48,767 bases of DNA, from positions 1 through 48,767 of the forward strand of contig CAIOFF010000053.1 in NCBI GenBank assembly GCA_903857495.1, given 5' to 3'. This DNA is from an uncultured Holophagaceae bacterium (lineage in GTDB: Bacteria > Acidobacteriota > Holophagae > Holophagales > Holophagaceae). The position numbers were made by a program, and so were the translations under genes. The notes below the pieces were generated by a model that was given only the letters and a program-made list of their open reading frames with translations, made no database searches and was not told where the DNA came from. Numbering within the stretch: the stretch's first letter is position 1; the number at the start of each line of letters is the position of its first letter. Shown here in pieces: positions 17,063 to 25,189 of this stretch.

Positions 17063-19678
17063 CTAGCAGCCCAGCAGAGCCTTCACGTGGGCCAGCCGCT
17101 GTTCCCGCTCCTCGGCCTGGCCGCGCAGCTTGCTCACGGCTGCCTCGGGGGCCTTGGTGATGAAGCTGTCGTCCGCCAGGCGGGCGCGGAGGGGCTCCAG
17201 CTCCTTCTCCAGCTTGGCCAGCTCCTTTTCGAGCTTGGCCTGCTCCGCGGCGGGGTCCTTGAGCCCCGCCAGCTCCAGGGCCACGGTGCCGCCCGCCAGC
17301 ACCGCGACGCTGCGGGTGGGCGAGGTGAGGTCGCCCTGGGTGAAGGTGACGGATTCCAGGCGGGCAATGGACTTCAGGGCCTCCGTGAAGGGCTCCAGCT
17401 CCACCAGGGTGGTGAAGGCCGGCACCCGCTTGGCTGGATCCACGCCCTGGTCCGCCTTGAGCCGCAGGAAGGCCGACAGCAGCTCCTGGAAGCGCGGGAT
17501 AAGGGTGCCATCCCCGCCCTGGATCTTAAGGACTGGCTCATCCACCGGCCAGCTCCGCAGCGCCAGCAGCGGATTTTCCCCCTGAGGTAATCGCGCAGCG
17601 ATGACTTGCTCATGGATTTCTTCGGTAAGGAACGGAACGAAGGGATGCAGGGCCCGCAGCAGGATGTCCAGGAAGCGCAGGATGGCGGCCTTCTGGCCCG
17701 GCGTGCCGCTCACGAGCTGGACCTTGGCCAGCTCGATGTAGGTGGCGCAGAAGTCGTCCCAGACCAGGTGGTAGAGCAGGTCCGAGGCCTCGTGGAACCG
17801 GAACTCCTCCAGCGCCTTGGTGACGGCGTGGAGACCCTCCCTCATCTTTTTGATAAGCCAGAATTCGGCTTCGCCGAATTCTGGCTCCGTCTCCAGCGTG
17901 ATGGACTCATCGAGATTCAATTGGACAAACCGGGATGCATTCCAGAGCTTGTTGCAGAAGTTCCGAGAGGCCTCCAGGCGCGCGGTGCTCATGGCGATGT
18001 CCGTGCCCGGCGCGGCCATGATGGCCAGGGAGAAGCGCAGGGCGTCCGTGCCGTACTCCTCCATGACCTCCAGCGGGTCGATGACGTTGCCCTTGGTCTT
18101 GCTCATCTTCTGCCCGCTGGCATCGCGCACCAGGCTGTTGAAGTAGACCTTCCGGAAGGGCACCTCGCCCATCCAGGTGAGCCCCGCCATGGCCATGCGC
18201 GCCACCCAGAAGAACAGGATGTCGTAGCCCGTGATGAGGACGCTGGTGGGGTAGTAACGCGCCAGCTCCGTGGTCTTCTCGGGCCACCCAAACACACTGA
18301 AAGGCCAGAGCGCCGAACTGAACCAAGTATCCAGCGTATCCGGATCCTGAATCAGTTCCCCAGCTCCGCAGGCGCAGCAGGCGGAGGGCGCCTCCATCTC
18401 CACATGGAGCTCCCCGCACGTGCCGCAGGTCCAGGCGGGAATGCGGTGGCCCCAGACCAGCTGGCGGCTGATGCACCAGTCCTGGATGTTGGTGAGCCAG
18501 TGCTGCCAGACGGCGGCGTGGTGCTCGGGCGTGAACTGGATGGCGCCGGTCTGGACGGCGGTGAGGGCCTTGGCTGCGGCCTCCTTCACATCCATGAACC
18601 ACTGCTCGCTCACCAGGGGCTCCAGGGCCGCGCCGCTGCGGTCGCTGAGGCTGATCTTGTGGACGTAGTCCTCCACCTTGGCCAGGAAGCCCTGCTCCTC
18701 CAGGTCCGCCAGCACGCGCTTGCGGGCCTCGAAGCGGTCCAGGCCGGCGTAGGCGCCCGCTGCGGCGGTCATCTTGGCGTCGAAGCCGATGACGGTGATG
18801 GAGTCCAGGTTCAGGCGCTGGCCCGCGGCGAAGTCGTTGGGATCGTGGGCCGGGGTGACCTTCACGCAGCCGGTGCCGAAGGCGGGGTCCACGAAGCTGT
18901 CGGCCACCACCGGGATCTGGCGGCCCGTGAGGGGCAGGTTCAGGAACTTGCCCACCAGACTGCCGTAGCGCTCGTCGTCCGGGTGCACGGCCACGGCGGT
19001 GTCGCCCAGCATCGTCTCGGGACGGGTGGTGGCCACGATCATGTCGCCGCTGCCGTCCGCCAGGGGGTAGCGCAGGTGCCAGAGCTTGCCCTTGCGCTCC
19101 TCGTATTTCACTTCGAGGTCGCTCAGGGCGGTCTGCAGGGCGGGATCCCACTGGATCATGCGGGGGCCGCGGTAGATGCGGCCGGCCTTGTAGCTCTCCA
19201 CGAAGACGTGGCGCACGGCCTTGTTCAGGGCCGGGTCCAGGGTGAAGCGGTTGCGGGTCCAGTCCACGGAGCAGCCCAGGCGCTTCAGCTGGTGCTCGAT
19301 GGCGCCCTGGTTCTTGTCCTTCCAGTCCCAGATCCGCTGCTCGAAGGCCGCGCGACCCAGCTTGTGGCGGTCGGTGCCCTCGGCCTTCAGCTGGCGCTCC
19401 ACCATCATCTGGGTGGCGATGCCCGCGTGATCCGTGCCAGGCACCCAGAGGGCGTCGAAGCCCTGGGCACGCTTGAAGCGCGTCAGCACGTCGTGGAGGG
19501 TGTTCACCAGGGCGTGGCCCATGTGCAGGTTGCCGGTGATGTTCGGCGGCGGGATGACGATGGACCAGGGCTCCTTGCCGCTGTCCGGGGCCGCCTCGAA
19601 GGCCCGCGAGCTCTCCCACACCGCATACCAGCGCTCCTGGGCGGTCTTGAAGTCGAATGCCTTGTCCATCTCGCGCAT
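17063..19678 (-). CDS. valS: Valine--tRNA ligase (ValRS)
   Basis: An 871-residue class I aminoacyl-tRNA synthetase that charges tRNA-Val. The HIGH motif is HMGH (52-55) after PPPNITGN, the KMSKS motif is K524-M-S-K527-T, and the editing domain and C-terminal coiled coil (about 800-871, Lys/Glu-rich) are present. The start at 19678 has AAGGA upstream; M4 is a possible alternative. The untranslated leader contains a perfect 7-bp hairpin (19708-19714 with 19720-19726), but no T-box sequence is present. A perfect 31-base palindrome lies inside the gene, in the linker between catalytic and anticodon-binding domains, where codon use also becomes less GC-rich. Confidence 0.97.
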   Translation of the reverse strand: MREMDKAFDFKTAQERWYAVWESSRAFEAAPDSGKEPWSIVIPPPNITGNLHMGHALVNTLHDVLTRFKRAQGFDALWVPGTDHAGIATQMMVERQLKAEGTDRHKLGRAAFEQRIWDWKDKNQGAIEHQLKRLGCSVDWTRNRFTLDPALNKAVRHVFVESYKAGRIYRGPRMIQWDPALQTALSDLEVKYEERKGKLWHLRYPLADGSGDMIVATTRPETMLGDTAVAVHPDDERYGSLVGKFLNLPLTGRQIPVVADSFVDPAFGTGCVKVTPAHDPNDFAAGQRLNLDSITVIGFDAKMTAAAGAYAGLDRFEARKRVLADLEEQGFLAKVEDYVHKISLSDRSGAALEPLVSEQWFMDVKEAAAKALTAVQTGAIQFTPEHHAAVWQHWLTNIQDWCISRQLVWGHRIPAWTCGTCGELHVEMEAPSACCACGAGELIQDPDTLDTWFSSALWPFSVFGWPEKTTELARYYPTSVLITGYDILFFWVARMAMAGLTWMGEVPFRKVYFNSLVRDASGQKMSKTKGNVIDPLEVMEEYGTDALRFSLAIMAAPGTDIAMSTARLEASRNFCNKLWNASRFVQLNLDESITLETEPEFGEAEFWLIKKMREGLHAVTKALEEFRFHEASDLLYHLVWDDFCATYIELAKVQLVSGTPGQKAAILRFLDILLRALHPFVPFLTEEIHEQVIAARLPQGENPLLALRSWPVDEPVLKIQGGDGTLIPRFQELLSAFLRLKADQGVDPAKRVPAFTTLVELEPFTEALKSIARLESVTFTQGDLTSPTRSVAVLAGGTVALELAGLKDPAAEQAKLEKELAKLEKELEPLRARLADDSFITKAPEAAVSKLRGQAEEREQRLAHVKALLGC
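17856..17886. repeat. Perfect 14-bp palindrome inside valS
   Basis: Bases 17856-17869 and 17873-17886 are perfect inverted copies around a TTC loop, with a GAATTC in each arm. In the gene it encodes EPEFGEAEFWL, in frame, at the variable linker after KLWNASRF. Adjacent codons (CAA, TTG, AAT, AAA) are unusually AT-rich for this gene. Confidence 0.9.
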
Positions 19679-19876
19679 GGGAATCCTTGGGGGCCGGGCC
19701 GGGCTCTGGGTCGGGAAGGCCGACCCGGAAGACAGAAGACACCAAGGAACCCGGTCAACCGGCGAGCTCTTGGTCCCGAAGCTACCAGTCTACCTGTGGA
19801 GTCCGACCGCTTCCAGCGGAGGGCACCCGGCGGCCCTGGAAGCTGAGAGGATGGAGGGGTTCCAGGTGAGCCCCCC

Positions 19877-20587
19877 ATGATCCTTCGAGCCCTTGCCCTT
19901 GCGTCGCTGCTGCCGATCTGGCCGGCCGCCGCCGTTTCCCTCGAGGGCCTGATCCTGCCCATCCGCCAGGCCGAGGTCTGCGCCCCCGTGGCCAGCCGCA
20001 TCCTGGAGCTGAAGGTGGGAGAGGGGCAGGCCGTCACGGCCGGGCAGACCCTGGCCCTGCTCGACGGCAGACTGGAAGAGCTGGAGATGAAGCGGGCCAA
20101 GCTGCTGCTTGAGCGACGGGAGTTCGAGGCCAAGAGCACCCAGCGGCTCTATGACAGCCGGATCCTCCCCGAGGCCAAGGCCCTGGAGTCGCGCATCGAG
20201 CTGGAGCTGGCCCGACTGCACTACGAGACCGCCGTGGAGCAGGTCCGCCTGCGCACGATCCTGGCCCCCCTGGACGGCGTGGTGGTGGCCCGCAGCCGGG
20301 AAGTGGGCGAGTCCGTGTCAACGGCACAGCCCCTCTTCCGCATCCAGGACCTCAGCCGGGTGCTGGTGCAGTGCGCCGTGGCGCCGGAGGCCCTGGGCGC
20401 CCTGAAGCCCGGGCAGAAGCTCAAGGTGCGGATGCTGCCTCTCGTCTCGGAGGAGAGCTTCGAGGGCGAGGTGGTCCTCGTCACCGCCTGCGCCGACAGC
20501 GAGGGCAAGGTGCAGGTGAAGGTGGTGGTGGAGAACCCCGAGCGCCGCCTCCGCCCGGGCCTGCGGGCCCAGGTGGAGCTGCCTTAG
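19877..20587 (+). CDS. HlyD-family periplasmic adaptor subunit, stand-alone
   Basis: A 236-residue protein with an N-terminal signal peptide (to about residue 19). It has a biotinyl-lipoyl half-motif (ILPIRQAEVCAPVASRILELKVGEGQAVTAGQ), a coiled-coil hairpin (about 55-115), the second lipoyl half (LAPLDGVVVARSREVGESV) and a beta-barrel domain ending LRPGLRAQVELP. This is the layout of adaptors that bridge inner-membrane pumps to outer-membrane channels. It is shorter than most and has no pump gene beside it. It diverges from valS, and palindrome copy B follows directly. Confidence 0.82.
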   Translation: MILRALALASLLPIWPAAAVSLEGLILPIRQAEVCAPVASRILELKVGEGQAVTAGQTLALLDGRLEELEMKRAKLLLERREFEAKSTQRLYDSRILPEAKALESRIELELARLHYETAVEQVRLRTILAPLDGVVVARSREVGESVSTAQPLFRIQDLSRVLVQCAVAPEALGALKPGQKLKVRMLPLVSEESFEGEVVLVTACADSEGKVQVKVVVENPERRLRPGLRAQVELP

Positions 20588-20595
20588 GCGGCAAC

Positions 20596-20718
20596 GGGCA
20601 ACCACTCTCGCAGAGGATGCGGAGATGGCTGAGGTTCGCAGAGAACAGCGGGTAACCCCCAGCCCTCAGTGCCCCTCCGCTCCCCTCGTCTCTTCTCTGC
20701 GAGAGTGGTTGCTTTCCC
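20596..20718. repeat. GCAGAG palindromic element, copy B
   Basis: The left end GGGCAACCACTCTCGCAGAG is matched by the complement of the right end (CTCTGCGAGAGTGGTTGC..CCC). Between them GC(A/G)GAG-type units recur every 9 bases. It is about 90 percent identical by eye to copy C at 30080, including 14 bases past the right end (..GAGCG-GCGGAG). It fills most of the gap between the HlyD-type gene and the hemerythrin gene. Confidence 0.85.
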
Positions 20719-20769
20719 ATGAGCGTGCGGAGAATACACAGGAAGTGGGGTTGGCGTGTCTTGGTTACT

Positions 20770-20800
20770 CCCCTGAATTCCCGGATGATCCTTATTTTTT
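20770..20800 (-). repeat. 31-base repeat, copy 1
   Basis: On the minus strand this reads AAAAAATAAGG-(A)-TCATCCGGGAATTC-(A)-GGGG. It matches plus-strand 48598-48628 at 29 of 31 positions. It lies just past the end of the hemerythrin gene and 51 bases from palindrome copy B. Confidence 0.8.
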
Positions 20801-20808
20801 TCCGGCGC

Positions 20809-21471
20809 CTAATCCCCGTCGCTGCGCTCCCACACTTCTTCCCACTCCAGGTCGGTCCACCACTCCATCTCGAGGCCGTCGCAGGTCTTGCCGTAGGAGG
20901 GGCAGGCGATGCAGCCGTCGCCCCGGTGGACCTCGGCATCATGCTCCGGGGGGTAGCGCAGGACCAGGTCCAGACCCGCTTCCCGGGCCGCCTGCTCGGT
21001 ATCGGTCATGGGGCGGCTGGGCAGGTCCAGGACGTGAAAGCGCCGCAGCCGCTCCTGGCTCTCGGGGAACATGACGGAGTTCTCGGCATCGATGTGCTGC
21101 CAGAGCGAGCGGGTGTAGGCCACCGCGAGCTCCTGCAGGCGCAGACGGTCCGCCTCGGCGGCCAGGGGGCTGTCCAGCAGCTCCGCCAGCCCGTCCAGCA
21201 GGCCGCCCATGCGGTGGTGCTCGCCGGTGAGGGCGGGGATGGGGCCGCGCTCCGCGGGCAGCTCAGCCCGCTCCACCAGGGCCCGGAAGAGGACGGCCTC
21301 CTCCTTGTCGTGGTGGAAGGTGCCGGCGTAGTGGCGGAAGAAGGCCAGGAACCGCGCGCCATCCGTCGTATCGCCGCCGCCGGCGAGGCGGGCGGTCACG
21401 AAGGCGCGGAGGGAACCCAGCACCTGCTCGATGAGGTCATGTTCGGCGTGGAGGTCGTCGATCAGCTGCAT
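20809..21471 (-). CDS. Hemerythrin-domain protein with C-terminal cysteines
   Basis: A 220-residue protein. Residues about 1-145 form a hemerythrin HHE four-helix bundle that can hold a di-iron site: H8 and H11, H53/H54 with E57/E58, H85/H86 and H126 with E130. Such proteins sense or carry oxygen or handle nitric oxide or iron. The C-terminal 40 residues add an unusual C-x2-C-x6-C (GCIACPSYGKTC) and a very acidic, Trp-rich tail (EMEWWTDLEWEEVW). The ATG at 21471 was chosen because it begins the bundle, two bases after the bioB stop; the upstream frame would run into bioB. Last gene of the kdpD-kdpE-bioB operon. Confidence 0.85.
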   Translation of the reverse strand: MQLIDDLHAEHDLIEQVLGSLRAFVTARLAGGGDTTDGARFLAFFRHYAGTFHHDKEEAVLFRALVERAELPAERGPIPALTGEHHRMGGLLDGLAELLDSPLAAEADRLRLQELAVAYTRSLWQHIDAENSVMFPESQERLRRFHVLDLPSRPMTDTEQAAREAGLDLVLRYPPEHDAEVHRGDGCIACPSYGKTCDGLEMEWWTDLEWEEVWERSDGD

Positions 21472-21473
21472 GC

Positions 21474-22424
21474 TCAGGCCCTGACCGCGGCGCCTTCCAC
21501 CCGCATCCCCAGGGACTGGAGCAGCCACTGGTCGTGGTCCAGGCCGGGGCCGGGGGTGGTCAGCAGCTTCTCGCCGGTGAAGATGCTGTTGGCGCCCGCG
21601 AAGAAGCAGAGGGCCTGCAACTCGTCGCTCATCTGGGCGCGCCCGGCGCTGAGCCGGATGCGGCTCTTGGGGAACAGGATCCGGGCCGTGGCGATCATGC
21701 GCACCAGTTCGAGGGGGGGCAGGGGATCGACGTCCGCCAGGGGCGTGCCGTCCACGGCCACGAACTGGTTGATGGGAATGCTCTCAGGCGCGGGCTCCAG
21801 CTCCGTGAGCTCCTGGAGGAAGTGGATGCGCTGGTCGACGGTCTCGCCCATGCCGACGATGCCCCCGGAGCAGACCTCCAGGCCCGCGGCGCGCACGGCG
21901 GCGATGGTCTCCAGGCGCTCGTCGAACTTGCGGGTGGAGATGATGGTCTCGTAGAAGTCGCGGCTGGAGTCGATGTTGTGGTTGTAGACCTGGCAGCCGG
22001 CCGCCTTGAGGCGCTCGGCCTGGGGTACGTTGAGCATGCCGAGGGTGACGCAGACCTCCATGCCCAGGCCCGAGACGCCCTGCACCATCTCCAGGACCGC
22101 ATCGAAGTTGGCGTCGTCCTTCACCTCGCGCCAGGCGGCGCCCATGCAGTAGCGGGTGGAGCCCGCGGCCTTGGCCTCGGCGGCGCCGGCCAGCACCTTG
22201 GCGACGTCCTTGAGGGGCTCGACCTTGAGGGCGGTTTGGTAGCGGGCGCTCTGGGGGCAGTAGGCGCAGTCCTCGGGGCAGGCGCCGGTCTTGATGGAGT
22301 CCAGGGTGCAGAACTGGATCTCTTCTGCGTTCCAGTGCTGCCGGTGGGCCGTAGCCGCCCGGTAGAGGAGCTCCGGCACAGGCAGGTCGTGGATGGCTCG
22401 GATGGCAGCAGCGGTCGGGGACAT
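21474..22424 (-). CDS. bioB: Biotin synthase
   Basis: A 316-residue radical SAM enzyme that inserts sulfur into dethiobiotin, the last step of biotin synthesis. The radical SAM cluster motif C49-x3-C53-x2-C56 (GACPEDCAYC) is present, with the family stretches YNHNIDSSRDFYE, CSGGIVGMGE and SAGRAQMS, which carry the ligands of the auxiliary 2Fe-2S cluster. No other biotin genes are in the window. It sits 23 bases after the kdpE-like gene and two before the hemerythrin gene, suggesting one transcript. Confidence 0.96.
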   Translation of the reverse strand: MSPTAAAIRAIHDLPVPELLYRAATAHRQHWNAEEIQFCTLDSIKTGACPEDCAYCPQSARYQTALKVEPLKDVAKVLAGAAEAKAAGSTRYCMGAAWREVKDDANFDAVLEMVQGVSGLGMEVCVTLGMLNVPQAERLKAAGCQVYNHNIDSSRDFYETIISTRKFDERLETIAAVRAAGLEVCSGGIVGMGETVDQRIHFLQELTELEPAPESIPINQFVAVDGTPLADVDPLPPLELVRMIATARILFPKSRIRLSAGRAQMSDELQALCFFAGANSIFTGEKLLTTPGPGLDHDQWLLQSLGMRVEGAAVRA

Positions 22425-22447
22425 GGGGCGCTCGCAAAGGGCCTATT

Positions 22448-23155
22448 CTACCCCGGACCCGGCCCCTCCCGGTCCAGGTTGAGCCGGTAGCCCACGCTGG
22501 GCTCCGTGAGCAGGTGGCAGGGCCGGGCGGAGTCCGGCTCGACCTTCCGGCGCAGCATGCCCATGTAGATGCGCAGGTAGTGGGTGTTGCCTTCGCCGCC
22601 GGGACCCCAGACCTCCGCCAGCAGCTGGGCGTGCGTGGCCACCTTGCCATTGCGCCGGGCCAGGGCCTCCAGCAGCCGGTACTCCATGGCCGAGAGCTTC
22701 ACGGGAAGACCGGCCTGGGTCACTTCCCGGCTCTCCAGGTCCACGCGCAGGCTGCCGCTGGTCAGGATGGGCCGGGGCACCTCGGCGGGAATGGTGTGGC
22801 GGAGGGCCACCCGCAGGCGGGCCAGGAGCTCCGCGGCGCCGAAGGGCTTGGCCAGGTAGTCGTCAGCGCCCAGGTCCAGGGCGCGCACCTTGTCCTTCTC
22901 CTGGTTGCGGGCGCTGAGGATCACCACGGGCTTGCGGCTCCAGGCCCGCAGCTCGCGCAGCACCGCCATGCCGTCCAGGTCGGGCAGGCCCAGGTCCAGC
23001 AGCACCAGGTCCGGGTTGTGGCTCCGGGCCAGGGCCAGGCCCTCCGTGGCCGTGGCGGCGCAGAGCACCTGGTAGGACTGGCCGGTGAGGGTGGGGATGA
23101 GGAACCGGCGCAGGGGCTCTTCGTCCTCGATGAGCAGGATGAGCGGCTGGTTCAC
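22448..23155 (-). CDS. KdpE-like response regulator (OmpR family)
   Basis: A 235-residue response regulator. The receiver domain has the acidic pocket E10-D11-E12, phospho-acceptor D54 (VLLDLGLPDLDG) and the conserved Lys in DDYLAKPFG; the C-terminal winged helix is of the OmpR type (about 140-228). The GTG start at 23155 overlaps the kinase stop by four bases (GTGA), so the pair is translationally coupled. Sequence style is that of KdpE, but no kdpFABC potassium pump is in the window, so the target genes are uncertain. Confidence 0.88.
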   Translation of the reverse strand: MNQPLILLIEDEEPLRRFLIPTLTGQSYQVLCAATATEGLALARSHNPDLVLLDLGLPDLDGMAVLRELRAWSRKPVVILSARNQEKDKVRALDLGADDYLAKPFGAAELLARLRVALRHTIPAEVPRPILTSGSLRVDLESREVTQAGLPVKLSAMEYRLLEALARRNGKVATHAQLLAEVWGPGGEGNTHYLRIYMGMLRRKVEPDSARPCHLLTEPSVGYRLNLDREGPGPG

Positions 23156-25065
23156 AGGCCCCCCTCGGGCGCCACCGGCGGGAGGCCGTCCATGGGCAGG
23201 GCCAGGCAGAAGGTGGTGCCTCCGCCCGGCCGGTCCTGGGCCTGGATGGTGCCCCCGTGGGCCTGCATGATGGCCTTGCAGATGGCCAGCCCCAGCCCCA
23301 CGCCACCCTCGCCGGCGCCGGGCAGCCGGAAGAACTTGTCGAAGACCCGCTCCCGAAAGGCTGCGGGAATGCCGGGGCCGCGGTCCGCGACCTCCAGGTG
23401 CAGCCATTCGGGATCGCTCCAGGCCCGCAGGCTCACCGCCTCGCCCGGCGCATGCCGCTGGGCGTTGGCCAGCAGGTTGAGGAGCACCTGCTCCAGCAGG
23501 GCCGCGTCGAAGGGGGCCAGGGCCAGCTGCTCCGGCAGCTCCACCTCCACGGGCAGGGCCCCAAGGCGGCGCTCCAGGCGGCCCAAGGCCGAGCCCAGGA
23601 CTTCCTCCAGGGGCTGCCACTCCTTCTGCACCTGCACCGCGCCGCTCTCCAGCCGGGTGAGGTCCAGCAGGTTCCCCAGCAGGTGGGCCAGGCGCTCGCT
23701 CTCGTCCTGGATCATGGCCAGCAGGTCGCGGCGGGTGGCCTCCGGCACCTCGCCGGGCAGCAGCAGGCTGCTGGCGGCGCCATGGATGGCGGCCAGCGGG
23801 GTCCGTAGGTCGTGGCCGATGGCTCCCAGCAGGGTGCTGCGCATGCGCTCGGTCTCGTTCTGCACCTGGGCGCGCCGAGCCTCCTCCAGCCAGCGCAGGC
23901 GCTCCAGGGCCAGGGCGATCTGGACGGCGAAGGCCTTCAGCAGCTCCCAGGTCCGGGGCGGCAGGCCCTGCACGGCCTCCGTGCTGATGCGGAGGACGCC
24001 CTCGCTGCGGTCGGTGCCCGTGAGCGAGAGGCAGGTGGCCTCCCCCACCGGCAGGGGCTCGAGGGGGTCCCCCAGACGCTCGCCCTCGGCCAGTCGGGCC
24101 AGCAGGTCCGGTGGGGACGGCAGACCCTCGGGGACCGCGGGGCCCGGCAGCACCGCCCAGCCGTCGCCCTCCGGGAACAACAGCGAGGCCTGGGCCTTGA
24201 AGACGCGCTGGATGTGCTCCGCAGCGGTCTGGGCGATCTCCTCGCGGGTGAGGCTGCGGGCCAGGGCCCGGCCCAGCAGATAGAGCGAAGCCGTGTGCAG
24301 CTCCCGGCGCTTCACCACCTGGGCCTGCTGCCGGAGCCGACGCATGAGCCCGACCACGAGCTGCGCTGCGAACAGCATCAACAGGAAGAACAGCAGGTTC
24401 GGCCAGTGGTTGGGGGCCGGCTGGAAGCGCGGAGTCTCCAGCAGGAAGTTGTAGAGCAGGACACTCATGACCGCGGCGAGCACCCCCAGGCGGGCGCCCC
24501 AGCGGTGGCCGATGAAGGTGACGCCCAGCAGGTAGACGGGCAGGACCAGCGAGAGGCTGCCCTCGCGCGGCACCAGCCAGGCCAGGCCCGTGGCGGTGGC
24601 CAGCACCAGCAGGGCGCCGACCATGGCGCTGAAGTCAATGCTGCCGCCGTCCTGGGCGGAGAGCTCGTGCCGGTCCTCCAGCACCACGAGTTCGGTGTCG
24701 AGGCCCCGCCGCTGCAGCTCATCCGCCGTCGAGTGGCCCAGGCGCGCCCAGGGCCAGCGGTCCCTGGAGCGGCCCAGCACCAGGGCCTGGGCCCGGTTCC
24801 GGCGGCAGAGCTCCGCGAGACCCTGGGCGAGGGTGGGCGCCTCCACCCGCTGCAGCGTGGCCCCCAGCCGCTGGGCCTCCTGCAGCCAGACCTGGATCTG
24901 CTCCGCGTCCTCGGCCGCGGTGCCGGGGCCCCGGTCCACGAAGGCCGCGATCCAGGGCGCCGAGCGCTCCCGCGCCAGCAGGAAGCCCGCCTGGATGAGG
25001 CGCAGCGCATGGGCCTCCGAGCCGAGGGCCACGAGGATGGGGCGGGTGCCGGAGGACGAATCCAT
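23152..25065 (-). CDS. KdpD-like sensor histidine kinase lacking the KdpD ATP-binding domain
   Basis: A 637-residue kinase. Residues 1 to about 150 form a universal-stress-protein domain (opening RPILVALGSEAHALRLIQ). About 185-285 contain four closely spaced membrane spans (the KdpD DUF4118 region), then a GAF domain, HisKA with H418 (AIGHDLRTPL) and HATPase with N, G1 and G2 boxes (NLLANAQRHAP, DRGPGIP, GVGLGLAICK). Full-length KdpD is near 900 residues and begins with a Walker-A sensor domain absent here. The start at 25065 is preferred over 25092 because homologous sequence begins there. It is divergent from amtB. Confidence 0.88.
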   Translation of the reverse strand: MDSSSGTRPILVALGSEAHALRLIQAGFLLARERSAPWIAAFVDRGPGTAAEDAEQIQVWLQEAQRLGATLQRVEAPTLAQGLAELCRRNRAQALVLGRSRDRWPWARLGHSTADELQRRGLDTELVVLEDRHELSAQDGGSIDFSAMVGALLVLATATGLAWLVPREGSLSLVLPVYLLGVTFIGHRWGARLGVLAAVMSVLLYNFLLETPRFQPAPNHWPNLLFFLLMLFAAQLVVGLMRRLRQQAQVVKRRELHTASLYLLGRALARSLTREEIAQTAAEHIQRVFKAQASLLFPEGDGWAVLPGPAVPEGLPSPPDLLARLAEGERLGDPLEPLPVGEATCLSLTGTDRSEGVLRISTEAVQGLPPRTWELLKAFAVQIALALERLRWLEEARRAQVQNETERMRSTLLGAIGHDLRTPLAAIHGAASSLLLPGEVPEATRRDLLAMIQDESERLAHLLGNLLDLTRLESGAVQVQKEWQPLEEVLGSALGRLERRLGALPVEVELPEQLALAPFDAALLEQVLLNLLANAQRHAPGEAVSLRAWSDPEWLHLEVADRGPGIPAAFRERVFDKFFRLPGAGEGGVGLGLAICKAIMQAHGGTIQAQDRPGGGTTFCLALPMDGLPPVAPEGGL

Positions 25066-25086
25066 GAGAGATCCAGAGTAGGGGCC

Positions 25087-25108
25087 GCGCATAAAAAGCG
25101 CATAAAAA
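25087..25108. promoter_or_regulatory. Tandem 11-base direct repeat, possible response-regulator site
   Basis: GCGCATAAAAA occurs twice back to back (25087-25097, 25098-25108) in the 124-base spacer between the kdpD-like gene and amtB. The 11-base period puts both copies on one face of the helix. On the other strand it reads as two T-runs, similar in layout to the T-rich direct repeats bound by E. coli KdpE. Binding is inference. Confidence 0.45.
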
Positions 25109-25189
25109 GTCCGGGGGGCAGCCCCGGATCACCCCCACAGTTCTGCATACTTCCAGCCGGGAAGCTATTCACGATTCGGAGGTAGCCTG

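Noticed and set aside
19679-19876. Possible T-box leader for valS
   Set aside because: No AGGGTGGNACCGCG-like sequence is present and only a short 7-bp hairpin is seen.
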